The translations under genes and the position numbers were made by a program. The notes beneath the pieces were generated by a model, which had not been told where the DNA came from, made no database searches, and saw only the letters and a list, made by a program, of their open reading frames with translations. A DNA stretch of 51,262 bases, taken from NCBI GenBank assembly GCA_902779505.1, contig CACZBZ010000011.1:1-51262 (forward strand), given 5' to 3'. Position 1 is the stretch's first letter, and each line of letters starts with the position of its first letter. Below, piece by piece: positions 6,017 to 14,801 of the stretch. This DNA is from an uncultured Lachnospiraceae bacterium (lineage in GTDB: Bacteria > Bacillota > Clostridia > Lachnospirales > Lachnospiraceae).

Positions 6017-8848
6017 TTATGCTACAGTAACCGCTTCTATGAATAGTTTGGCTGCTTTATATAAATCAGCCGTTTCAACGGCCTCATTATTATTATCGGC
6101 TTTTTTCGGTGAATATTTATTGCCTGATGCGGGATTTCCTTTGACAAATTTTACTTCCCTTGTCTTATATCCTTCGCTTTCCAATTTATCACTGAACTTT
6201 TCTCCGATGGCTCTCAGTTTTTCTTCGGTTTCGGCCTTGTCGTTGATTATTATTATTTCCGAACTGTCTTTTTCCAGTCTTATTTCTGCTCTTATTTTTC
6301 CGTATTTTTCAGTCTCGAAATTAACAAGCGACAGACCTTTTTCTTCTCCGTGAACCAACTTCACATTGATATCGGTAATCACTCCGTCTAAAACTACAGG
6401 AACGTGATAATTCTCTTCCGCCGACATCTGAGTAGCCAGATTCAATTGCTTATGCATCAGGCCGATAGTCTTAAGATCAATAAGATTATCTGCTCCGTAT
6501 GCAGTCATATCGGCAAGGGTATCTTTCATTACATTCTGTAATTCTTTATATCCTTCTTTTGCGGATTCCTCGCTTTCGAATGATTCCTTAAAATCTTCCA
6601 TAGCTCTGTCAAGCCTGTATTCTGCCGTTTTACCGGATTCCCTTCTCTCATCCACACGTTTTGCAAAAGTCTTCATTGCTTTGTAGAATTCGTTGGGATA
6701 GCTTATGAACTGCTCCATGGCTTCAATATTGTTGGCAGATGCTTTGATATTGTCGCTTACAAGTTCCGCTACTGTCTCTGGATTGTAATCTTCGGCTACA
6801 TTTCTTAAGCTGTCCAGTTTTTCCTTCTGGTATCTTGTTTCCAGCTTTTCGGCAGCATCTCCGATGTGAGCTGCAAAAGCGGCCTCTATCTGGTCTGTGA
6901 TCGATCTTCCTTTTTCTATCTTTTCGGTTAACAGGCCGAAATCATCATCTATCTTCGCATTGATTTTTACTTTACTGTTTCTGACAGAAGTAAGAAGATT
7001 GCCAAATGTAAGATCAACTCCGCTGTTTAACAGGCTTCCTACTGATGCAAAACCTGTTCTCTCGATCTGATTGATCATCCTGTAGATTCCGATATATGAT
7101 TCTCTTTCCTCAATGCTTATTTCATTGCTCTGTTCAAGCTTGTAAAGGAATTTTGAGAATTTTTCATTCTTTACTGCCGGGTCTTCCTCGAATTCGCTTA
7201 TCTTTTCATTCAGATCGTCCAGGTTCTCTATTAAAGGATTGATCCCTTCTCTGATAAGTCGAAGTGTATTGGCGGGCGTAAGTTTTTCGATGACCGTCTG
7301 CAGCTTATAATCTGCTTCTTTAACACGATTGATCTCATCGATGTTTATGGTCATGCTGTTATATCCGAGTATTCTTACGGCTCTTCTGTTTTCTTCGCTT
7401 GTCTCCAATCTGAGATCTTCCAGTATAGCGTCTACATTTCTGAAGGCCTTCTGAATTGAATCACCCATATCTCTTCTGGGGGCGGTCATCAATTCTTCGT
7501 ACTTCTGGCCGGCATTCTCGTATTTGACCTTTAAGGCATTACCTTCGTTCTTAACGTCTTCAAGGCTGAATACCTGACCCTGTATTCCGAATCTTCCCAA
7601 AGTTGAAAGAGGAAGGCTTGGTATTTCATTTACGGTTTCAACTGTCTTTTCAAAAAGGGCTGCCTTTTTCTCTATTTCTTCAGCATTTTCATCGCCGAAA
7701 TAGAGCTTCATTATTTCCTGCTCTTTTGTTTTTAATTCCTCTACCAGTTCGGAAAGCTCTTTTGTATCCGGTCTGACACCCTGCTTGATAAGTCTCATTC
7801 CGGCATCAAGAGTCATAATGAGTCTTGTTTCTTCTCTGTTTCTTATTTCGCCTATGTTGTTCAAGAGTTCCTTGGCTTCAGCATAATCAGTTTTATAAGA
7901 AGCAGCCAGATTGGCTTCTTTAGCTTTTTTGCCTTCACCTATCGCTCTGATTCCGGCATTCTCAATATATTCTTTGGACAAAGGAAACTCTATGCTTCTG
8001 ATCTGTCCAAGTTCGCTTATTTTTTCTTCCGTTACGGGAATTCCTTTGGTAAGGAGCCATTTGCTCATATCGATGGCTTCTTCTTCTCCCATGTCTGAAA
8101 GATCCATTTTTTCTACAGCTTTTTCAACCTGGGGAAGCATGCTTTCCCAATCAAGCTTATCGGCCTTTTTTGCATAGTATCCGCCGGCTTCCTCTGAATA
8201 ATAACCTCTTGCCTGTCTATTACCGTCATCAAAAGCGCTGAATCTCGACGTATATATATTTTCTATGGTAGGCTCCAAATCATTGTCCACCATATATTTG
8301 ATGCTTCCTTCGGGAAGTTCATCTATTCCCTGCATCATTTCCAACACTTCTTTAATCTGCTTAAGATTCTCCTCTGTTGCCGGAACATCTACTTCTTCCA
8401 TCTTATTTCTGAGAGCGTTGGCATCTGACACACTTGATGATAATGCCTTTAACTTATCTCCGGAAAGATCATCGTTGTAACCTGCGATAATCTTGCCGCT
8501 TTCAGCCATTACTGCTTTTATATGATCTACGATGGTTACGGCTTCTTCTCCGCTCATTTCTCCCGGATCAAAGCCCTCTTCCATTGCTTTTTTGTAATCT
8601 TCTTCGGACATAGTGTTTGACAGTACGGTCATGTACTTTCTGGCTGTCTCCACATCTGTCTCTTCCGCCATTTTCATAATATCTTCTTTAGTTTTTGTAT
8701 GGGAAGAATATGCATTACCATAAGAATTAAGCCCTGCCTTATCAAATCTTACAGCGCTTACTCTCTCGGTATTTGAGTGAGTTGGTATTTCGATTTTTGA
8801 ATTGTATTCTTTTAATGCCTGATTGTTAAGATCAAGATCGATTTTCAT
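6017..8848 (-). CDS. Large flagellar-operon protein with a FliK-like C-terminal domain (DUF6240-like)
   Basis: A predicted cytoplasmic protein of 943 residues, mostly helical and highly charged. Most of its length is runs of acidic helices with loose internal similarity (repeated phrases such as LxEKGIPVTEENI and GIDLTxENL). Near the C-terminus (about 814-904) a segment reads VVLDGVITDINVKLVHG, then VNFETEKYGKIRAEIRL, then LxxKLESEGYKTREVKF. This resembles the C-terminal domain of hook-length regulators (FliK, Flg_hook). That resemblance, and the link to a clostridial family I recall as DUF6240, are inference. The start is at 8848 because AAAGGAG lies 5 bases upstream; the longer open frame to 8965 runs through a terminator and is not credible. 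It precedes flagellin by 20 bases and hides its sigma-28 promoter. Confidence 0.7.
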   Translation of the reverse strand: MKIDLDLNNQALKEYNSKIEIPTHSNTERVSAVRFDKAGLNSYGNAYSSHTKTKEDIMKMAEETDVETARKYMTVLSNTMSEEDYKKAMEEGFDPGEMSGEEAVTIVDHIKAVMAESGKIIAGYNDDLSGDKLKALSSSVSDANALRNKMEEVDVPATEENLKQIKEVLEMMQGIDELPEGSIKYMVDNDLEPTIENIYTSRFSAFDDGNRQARGYYSEEAGGYYAKKADKLDWESMLPQVEKAVEKMDLSDMGEEEAIDMSKWLLTKGIPVTEEKISELGQIRSIEFPLSKEYIENAGIRAIGEGKKAKEANLAASYKTDYAEAKELLNNIGEIRNREETRLIMTLDAGMRLIKQGVRPDTKELSELVEELKTKEQEIMKLYFGDENAEEIEKKAALFEKTVETVNEIPSLPLSTLGRFGIQGQVFSLEDVKNEGNALKVKYENAGQKYEELMTAPRRDMGDSIQKAFRNVDAILEDLRLETSEENRRAVRILGYNSMTINIDEINRVKEADYKLQTVIEKLTPANTLRLIREGINPLIENLDDLNEKISEFEEDPAVKNEKFSKFLYKLEQSNEISIEERESYIGIYRMINQIERTGFASVGSLLNSGVDLTFGNLLTSVRNSKVKINAKIDDDFGLLTEKIEKGRSITDQIEAAFAAHIGDAAEKLETRYQKEKLDSLRNVAEDYNPETVAELVSDNIKASANNIEAMEQFISYPNEFYKAMKTFAKRVDERRESGKTAEYRLDRAMEDFKESFESEESAKEGYKELQNVMKDTLADMTAYGADNLIDLKTIGLMHKQLNLATQMSAEENYHVPVVLDGVITDINVKLVHGEEKGLSLVNFETEKYGKIRAEIRLEKDSSEIIIINDKAETEEKLRAIGEKFSDKLESEGYKTREVKFVKGNPASGNKYSPKKADNNNEAVETADLYKAAKLFIEAVTVA
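6093..6119 (-). promoter_or_regulatory. Sigma-28 (SigD/FliA) promoter for flagellin, inside the upstream coding sequence
   Basis: On the minus strand TAAA (6116-6119), exactly 15 bases, then GCCGATAA (6093-6100) match the sigma-28 consensus TAAA-N15-GCCGATAA with no mismatch. The element lies within the last 30 codons of the preceding FliK-like gene. Transcription would start near 6086, giving a leader of about 90 bases before the flagellin ATG at 5996. Confidence 0.85.
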
Positions 8849-8905
8849 AAAGACTCCTTTAATAAAGCGGGAAAAGGCGTCTTCCATGACAAATGCCCCG
8901 ACTTG

Positions 8906-8925
8906 AAGCCATATCCTTATGGCTT
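8906..8925 (-). promoter_or_regulatory. Candidate CsrA-binding hairpin in the leader of the FliK-like gene
   Basis: On the minus strand AAGCCATA and TATGGCTT form a perfect 8-bp stem that presents AGGA as its loop, about 60 bases before the ATG at 8848. GGA in a hairpin loop is the hallmark of a CsrA site, and a second GGA lies in the ribosome binding site (AAAGGAG). CsrA action on flagellar mRNAs is known from Bacillus hag; its action here is inference. Confidence 0.4.
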
Positions 8926-8936
8926 TGCAATATAAG

Positions 8937-8968
8937 AAAAAGAGTGAACACATAATTGTGTTCACTCT
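8937..8968 (-). terminator. Terminator after glgB
   Basis: AGAGTGAACACA (8941-8952) and TGTGTTCACTCT (8957-8968) form a perfect 12-bp stem with a 4-base loop. On the minus strand it is followed by TTTTTC. It lies about 33 bases after the glgB stop codon. Confidence 0.9.
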
Positions 8969-9000
8969 ATATTTCGGCTGATTTTCAAAAAAAATGAAGA

Positions 9001-10864
9001 TTAGATTTCAAAAACTGCTGCACTAAATGGTGCAAGATTAAATTCTATCCTGTATTCTCTGTTGTCACAGGGCGAAGCAATCGCATTGAGAGTCTTGGGA
9101 ATCTCATGTCCGTTTCCTCCGAATCTCTTATCGTCACTGTTAAGAAGCAATTTTGCTTTTTTGCTCGTAGGAACACCGACTGCATAATTCTCTCTGTACA
9201 TGGGAGAAGCTGTATGTACTTCTGTCGGCATCATCACAGTTGATCCATTCGAATCCGCCCCAGTCATTATCAATCTCATACATACATTTGTTATCTCTGT
9301 AGAGATTAAGCAGTTCTTTTACGTATTCCTGCATTCCTTTGTTGAGAGGCTCGTTTAAAAGGAACCAATCCAGCTCTCTTTCTTCGCTCCACTCTCTTTC
9401 CTGGCCAAAATCCTGGCCCATAAAGAGAAGCTTTTTACCGGAATGTCCGAACATATATGTATAACCCACTCTCAGATTGGCATATTTGTCCACATGATAT
9501 CCCGGCATTTTATTAACCATGGAACATTTCAGATGAACAACCTCATCATGAGACAGTGGTAATATATAGTTCTCCGAACTGTTATAGCTCATGGCAAAAG
9601 TAAGAGCATGGTGATTGTTCTTTCTGAAATAAGGGTCAAGCTTCATGTATTCGCAGAAATCATGCATCCAGCCCATATTCCACTTGAAATCGAATCCAAG
9701 TCCGCCGTCTTCCGGTCTTGCGGTTATCTTCGGCCAAGCCGTAGACTCTTCCGCTATCATCACAACACCCTTGTATGATCCGTGAATTACCGAATTAAGG
9801 TGTTTGAAGAATTCAATGGCATCCAGGTTCTCATTGCCACCATGTTCGTTGGGAAGCCACTCTCCGTTTTTTCGTCCGTAATCAAGATAAAGCATGGAAG
9901 CAACCGCATCCACTCTGAGTCCGTCTATATGGAACTCCTTAATCCAGAATAAAGCATTGGCAATAAGGAAGTTTTTAACTTCCGTCTTAGCGTAATTGAA
10001 TATCTTTGTTCCCCAGTCAGGATGTTCTCCTCTTCTCTTGTCGGGATGCTCATAGAGACAAGCTCCATCATATTCTGACAGGCCGTGTGCATCCTTGGGA
10101 AAATGTGCGGGAACCCAGTCCAAGATTACAGCTATATTGTTCTTATGGAAGAGATTGATCATATAAGCAAAATCTTCCGGTGTTCCATATCTTGAAGTGG
10201 GAGCATAATAGCCCGTTACCTGATATCCCCATGATCCGTCGAAGGGATGCTCTGCAATACCCATAAGTTCAACATGTGAATATCTCATTTCTCTCAGGTA
10301 GTCTACCATCCTGTCGGCAAATTCCCTGTAATTATAAAAGCCGTCTTCCGTTCCGTCGGGATGTTTCATCCATGAGCCTATATGACATTCATATATTGCC
10401 ATGGGTTCTTTAGTGGCGTCTTTTTCACATCTCGCCTTCATCCATGTGGAATCGGTCCATTTGATCTTACTGAGATCTGTTATTTTTGATGCCGTGCCGG
10501 GTCTCATCTCGGCTTCATTGGCATATGGATCTATCTTATATAACTTCCTTCCGTCCGGTGTTTTTATAAGATATTTATATAATTCTCCGGTCTTAATTCC
10601 TTCATAGAATCCTGCAAATATTCCACCGGGTCCGATTCTGTCAAGCGGATGGGATTCCTCATTCCAGTCGTTAAATGTTCCTATTACATGTACTTCCGCC
10701 GCGTTGGGCGCCCATACCGCAAAATAGATTCCTTCCTTACCATCTTCTGATGATGGGTGCGCACCTAATTTCTTGTATATATCGTAGTGTGTACCCTGCG
10801 CAAAAAGATACTGATCCGCTTCGGATATAAATACCTTTTCAGGCTTTTTCTTTGCTGCTGCCAA
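9001..10864 (-). pseudogene. glgB: 1,4-alpha-glucan branching enzyme, broken by an internal deletion and frameshift
   Basis: GlgB introduces alpha-1,6 branches into glycogen. The first frame (9140-10864) holds an N-terminal CBM48 domain and the complete GH13 barrel: nucleophile D319 in HIDGLRVDAV, acid/base E372 in MIAEES, and HD at 439-440 in LPLSHDEVVH. At about residue 551, after RSTYSFS, it shifts frame and ends in unrelated sequence. A second frame resumes at PMYRENYAVGVP and gives the normal C-terminal beta domain (AKLLLNSDDKRFGG to AAVFEI) to 9001. Intact relatives have about 17-20 more residues at the join, including the LLFVCNFTP strand. The catalytic barrel is whole but the C-terminal domain is lost from the main product. 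The start at 10864 is TTG, preceded by a GGGGG-rich ribosome binding site. It follows the TPR gene by 21 bases. Confidence 0.88.
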
Positions 10865-10885
10865 TTGTTTTTACCCCCAAAGACA

Positions 10886-13800
10886 CTAATTATCAAAATC
10901 TCTTTCTTTCAATATGATCATATCTTCATCATCATATCTTTTGCCAAAGAGAATATCGGAAAAATGCTTTAAATTCTTTTTCTTTGCTTTTTCTATAGCA
11001 GAATCCACAATAGAACGAACATCTGCGACCGTTACGATATGATCGCTTGTCTGCATGGCTTCTATTCTTGTATGAAGAGCTAACATTCCCATCTCATCTA
11101 TAGAATATTCCATGTGTTCAGCATATTTTCTTCCGTACGCAACCAGAGTATCATCGCTCAACTCTTCTATCTTAATATGAACGTTGAACATTTCTCTCAT
11201 TCCGTCAAAGTGTTCCACCATTCTTCGAACGGCTTTCGCAGTATCCTGCATTATAATAAGAACACCCTGATTATCCTGATTGAGAACTCTGAGCAAGGTC
11301 TTTACAGTCTCGGCACTCATTTCGGATGCCTTTTCAATTATAAGACCACCGTTGGACAGTTTTCCGATCATGGTCTCAACATCTTTATTGTTAAGCACCT
11401 GTCCCGATATCTTTCCGGTTTTTCCGGTAAAGTTAGGATCCGAAACTTGCGCATACTTAAGTACGCTCTTGGCAAGTTCTACTGTCTCATCGTTAGCATC
11501 TCCCGTTACCAGAACATTACCCGTATAAGATGCAAGACTGACTTTATCCAGTTCTCTTATCAGATCTCTCTTGGCCTGTTTTGTTTGAACAAAAGTTGAG
11601 AACAGCGACAGCTCTTCATCCGTCATATCTCTTGAACCGTCGTTGGGTTCTTCGGATTCTGATTTACTGTCATTGCTTTCTTTTTCGTCGGAAGCACTTT
11701 CTTCTTCGCTGTCTTTTTCTGCTTCTTCAGTCTCGGTTACTTCCTCGCTGTCAGCAGAATCTTCGTTTTCTTCTGTTCCCTCTTCAGAAGCTTCTTCGTT
11801 AACTTCTTCCTCTGCCTCATCTGCAGATTCTTCTTCTGCTTCCTCCCGGCTTTCTTCCGAAGCGTCCTCAGAGTCTTCTTCCGTTTCTTCTTCGAAGACC
11901 TCTTCTTCAGCAGGCTCTTCCTCGGCGATTTCTTCTTTTTCTTCGGAAATCTCCTCAGTATTTTCTGCTTCTTCAATCTCAACAAGTTCTTCCACTTCCG
12001 GAAGTTCTTCCTGCTCTACAGGCACCTCGGCAACGTCTTCGGCTTCTTCATCCGGAGACGCTTCCTTTTCCTGATTCATTTTGTCTAGATATTTTTCATA
12101 TTCTTTGTCAATCGAATCGGGATATATGGTCTTCTTACCATCCATTTCTTTAAGGATGGCATCCCTGACTTTTACATCATAATCAGTGAACAGGCTTCCG
12201 GTCTGCTCTTTTAACTGCTGCTTCAGCTGTTCCTGATATCTTTCCTGACTCTGTTTCTTTGTATTTTCCCACTCAGAAAGAACATCTTCTATATTTAACT
12301 GACCGGTTATCTGTTTCTCAACCTTTTCCTGCTCGGGAACAACCAGACTGATCTGTCCGTTGTACTCCTGTGAAAGCATCTTTTGCATAGACACAGGTGG
12401 TGTATCCTGAGCTATATTTGCATACTTGTTTTCCGGAGTTACCATACTCTGGCCGTTAAGAGCATTTTCCAATGCTTCCTGAACCTTCTGATTGATAAGA
12501 TCCATAAGTTCTTCCTTGGAAGCCTTGCTGATATCAATATCCGGCAAAGGAGAATAAACCACATTGGGAGTATGTCTTGGTGTGTACACCATGGTATCCT
12601 GAGATACCGGTCGGTCCTCTATATGAAGAGGCTGACCTTCGATGTAGGGCTCGTTTAATTTGATATAAGCACCCTTTTCACTTTCTTCGTGTTCTTCTCC
12701 AACCGCTTTAAGGTCGTCAAATCCATTTATTTCTTCTTCCGAATCAGGAATGTTTTCCTCTGTCTTAGGCTGAACTTCCGTTTCTTCTTCAGATAAACTT
12801 TCTGAAGCCTGAAGATCTTCATCCCTGATGACAGGTATTATTCTGGTATAATCGTCTGTCTCGTTCTGTTCTTCCTCTGCCGGGAGAAGTTCCTGCTCTG
12901 CAGTCAGTTCTTCGGATTCTTCTTCGGATTCATTATTATATGTCACACCTTCCTGGAGTTTTGCAGCCATCTCGGCGTCATCTCCCGCTCCGGCGTATAA
13001 TTCCTGAAGCTCGCCTGTATCCTGCATCATCATGGGAGCCATGATTGCTTCGGTTACACTTCCTAGCTCTTCACGCTCTTCTTCCTGTAATACTTCTTCT
13101 TCGCTCACATTTTCAGACTGAAGCAGAGGCGCAAAGTTATCATCTGCCACCAGAACATCCTTCATACTCTCAGCGAGAGCTTTTTGAATGTTTATGGTAC
13201 TGTACTGACCCACATCCATGGTCTTAACCTGAATGTCATCCGTATCATCTTCTTTGGCATTGTGCTTTGTAATGTATACAGTATTATGCTCGTCCACATC
13301 CTCTTTTTTCTCGGCTTTGGCCATACTGTTATACACATTTTCCTGGGATTCTGTAAGCTGCTGATGAAGCATCTTAAGTTCCATGGCTTTTTTTACGTAT
13401 TTTCCGTCTCTGAACCATGTTATCAGTTCATCACATTCTTCCACACATTTGGTGGCAAGTCCGACTCTGTGATAGAGATATGCCAGTTCATATCCCCATT
13501 TTCTTGTGTAATCTCTCTTCTTAAGTTCTTCAAGAACTCCGATTCTTTCCTCGAGGCTTACATCCTGTGCTTCATATATCTTGTAAAGAAGAATGAATTT
13601 TCCGTCATCCGTGGGTGCCATTCTTGTATATTCCTTGTAATACTCCGTAGCACCTATGATATCATCCATCTTTATGCACAATTCACACAGGGAATATACG
13701 ATTTTCTTATCGTTGGAATTTCTTTTGTATGCCTGATCCAGTAAAATCTTGGCTTCGTTATATCTTCTGTTTACCTTATAAAGATCACTTATCGTACAGA

Positions 13801-13936
13801 GAGTGCTTACACTTCTAACCCTAGTCCAGTCTATGGTATCCGCTATTTCTGCGGCCTGCTGATAATCCTTTTCTTTAATAAGTTCTTTTATTTCTTCACT
13901 TCTTAGTTTGTACTCGTACGGATCCAATACGGTCAC
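10886..13936 (-). CDS. Large TPR protein with acidic centre and C-terminal AAA-like domain
   Basis: Function unknown. Three parts can be seen in the 1016-residue protein. Residues 1 to about 230 are helical TPR-like repeats (YNEAKILLDQAY, YSLCELCIKM, ATEYYKEYTRM). The centre, about 260-760, is low-complexity and strongly acidic, ending in long E/S/A-rich runs. The last 240 residues look like a AAA-type domain: VLVTGDANDET where a P-loop would be, GGLIIEKASEMS resembling Walker B, VLIIMQ, and a helical lid. The usual GxxxxGKT is missing, so ATP binding is doubtful. No signal peptide or membrane segment is seen. The GTG at 13936 sits too close to AGAGGGG; a TTG at 13927, 8 bases after it, is an equally good start. 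It is probably transcribed with glgB, but no functional link is shown. Confidence 0.75.
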   Translation of the reverse strand: MTVLDPYEYKLRSEEIKELIKEKDYQQAAEIADTIDWTRVRSVSTLCTISDLYKVNRRYNEAKILLDQAYKRNSNDKKIVYSLCELCIKMDDIIGATEYYKEYTRMAPTDDGKFILLYKIYEAQDVSLEERIGVLEELKKRDYTRKWGYELAYLYHRVGLATKCVEECDELITWFRDGKYVKKAMELKMLHQQLTESQENVYNSMAKAEKKEDVDEHNTVYITKHNAKEDDTDDIQVKTMDVGQYSTINIQKALAESMKDVLVADDNFAPLLQSENVSEEEVLQEEEREELGSVTEAIMAPMMMQDTGELQELYAGAGDDAEMAAKLQEGVTYNNESEEESEELTAEQELLPAEEEQNETDDYTRIIPVIRDEDLQASESLSEEETEVQPKTEENIPDSEEEINGFDDLKAVGEEHEESEKGAYIKLNEPYIEGQPLHIEDRPVSQDTMVYTPRHTPNVVYSPLPDIDISKASKEELMDLINQKVQEALENALNGQSMVTPENKYANIAQDTPPVSMQKMLSQEYNGQISLVVPEQEKVEKQITGQLNIEDVLSEWENTKKQSQERYQEQLKQQLKEQTGSLFTDYDVKVRDAILKEMDGKKTIYPDSIDKEYEKYLDKMNQEKEASPDEEAEDVAEVPVEQEELPEVEELVEIEEAENTEEISEEKEEIAEEEPAEEEVFEEETEEDSEDASEESREEAEEESADEAEEEVNEEASEEGTEENEDSADSEEVTETEEAEKDSEEESASDEKESNDSKSESEEPNDGSRDMTDEELSLFSTFVQTKQAKRDLIRELDKVSLASYTGNVLVTGDANDETVELAKSVLKYAQVSDPNFTGKTGKISGQVLNNKDVETMIGKLSNGGLIIEKASEMSAETVKTLLRVLNQDNQGVLIIMQDTAKAVRRMVEHFDGMREMFNVHIKIEELSDDTLVAYGRKYAEHMEYSIDEMGMLALHTRIEAMQTSDHIVTVADVRSIVDSAIEKAKKKNLKHFSDILFGKRYDDEDMIILKERDFDN

Positions 13937-13988
13937 CCCTCTTTAATATATCTCAATATGATAGATACATTTACCCACTATCGTTCTA

Positions 13989-14017
13989 ATATTAACATAG
14001 AGAAGGGTAAAATACAA
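13989..14017 (-). promoter_or_regulatory. Likely promoter of the TPR-glgB unit
   Basis: On the minus strand TTGTAT (14012-14017) and TAATAT (13989-13994) are separated by 17 bases, about 50 bases before the TPR gene start. The matches are moderate (4/6 each); spacing and position support it. Confidence 0.45.
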
Positions 14018-14068
14018 GAAAAAGGGCCTTCATATTGGTATTAATACAATATCTTGTGTTTTGTAATT

Positions 14069-14740
14069 TCAGAAAAAAATGCTGAGTCCGATCAGTGCCA
14101 TGCCGACATAGTAAGTAGCCAAATTCCAGCCATGTGTAGACCACCTGTGATCTCTGACAAAATACAAGAAAAAGATGAGAGTATCGGATATGAAAAATAA
14201 TATGGAACCTATCATTAACAGAAGAGCTCCTCTTGTTCCCATAAACAAAAAAATACTTATGGCTCTTGCCATAAACCCCGATACGAACAGGGCATAAATA
14301 TACAATACAGGTATCAATTTTTTCATTGTAATGTTTTTCTTTTTCAACAGAACATATAACATTAATTCTGCCAAAATCGGAATAATCAATTCTTTTACAT
14401 CCGGTTCAACAGCCATACATGTTGCCAGAATGAATGCGATGTGACCAAAAAGAAAGAATAAAGTTCCGGATACAAAGAATTTTTTGTTTTTTCTCATGTT
14501 AAAGAGGCCCAGTATCACATCTCCAACAAAGCAAAAAACAAAGCCCGCTATAATAAGCAGGTCCGCTCTCCAAATCCCCTCAGTCACTTCACAATATATT
14601 CCCAAAATCAAAAATAAGAGACTGCAGCTTACTTTTGCAGGAAAAAAGAAGACTCTTTTCTCTTTAAAAATCAAAGTCCCCAGTAATGCGGCCAGCGCAA
14701 GGGTGTATACAATCAGAATAGTTAACAATACAGCATTCAT
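14069..14740 (-). CDS. YhhN-family membrane protein (lysoplasmalogenase-like)
   Basis: A 223-residue integral membrane protein with about eight hydrophobic segments covering almost its entire length. It carries the motifs of the YhhN/TMEM86 family: FCFVGDVILG (about 72-81), FLFGHIAFI (about 97-105), GSILFFISDTLI (about 178-189) and NLATYYVGMALIG near the end. Mammalian and Legionella members hydrolyse the vinyl-ether bond of lysoplasmalogens. Many anaerobic clostridia make plasmalogens, so the same role is plausible here but inferred. It stands alone between the TPR gene and the CarD-like gene, each with its own signals. Confidence 0.85.
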   Translation of the reverse strand: MNAVLLTILIVYTLALAALLGTLIFKEKRVFFFPAKVSCSLLFLILGIYCEVTEGIWRADLLIIAGFVFCFVGDVILGLFNMRKNKKFFVSGTLFFLFGHIAFILATCMAVEPDVKELIIPILAELMLYVLLKKKNITMKKLIPVLYIYALFVSGFMARAISIFLFMGTRGALLLMIGSILFFISDTLIFFLYFVRDHRWSTHGWNLATYYVGMALIGLSIFF

Positions 14741-14759
14741 ATTTTTCCATTTAAATTAT

Positions 14760-14798
14760 AAAGACAGGTCGCTGTCCTCGGGCAGATAACCTGTCTTT
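14760..14798 (-). terminator. Terminator after the CarD-like gene
   Basis: AAAGACAGGT (14760-14769) and ACCTGTCTTT (14789-14798) form a perfect 10-bp stem immediately after the CarD-like stop codon (14802). The minus-strand tail is TATAATTT, moderately T-rich. Confidence 0.7.
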
Positions 14799-14801
14799 AT
14801 A

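Noticed and set aside
8155-8165. GCCGATAA on the minus strand, a possible second sigma-28 promoter
   Set aside because: No TAAA lies 15 bases upstream, and it sits in the middle of a coding sequence with no gene start near.
8849-8965. Open frame extending the FliK-like protein upstream to 8965
   Set aside because: It runs through the strong glgB terminator (8937-8968) and has no ribosome binding site, whereas the ATG at 8848 follows AAAGGAG by 5 bases.
8970-8982. GCCGAAAT as a sigma-28 promoter for the FliK-like gene
   Set aside because: It is a poor match without a -35, and transcripts from it would meet the terminator at 8937-8968.
11643-12074. Long serine-rich open frame on the plus strand
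   Set aside because: It is antisense to the glutamate/serine-rich tract of the TPR protein, whose repetitive codons open the other strand by chance.
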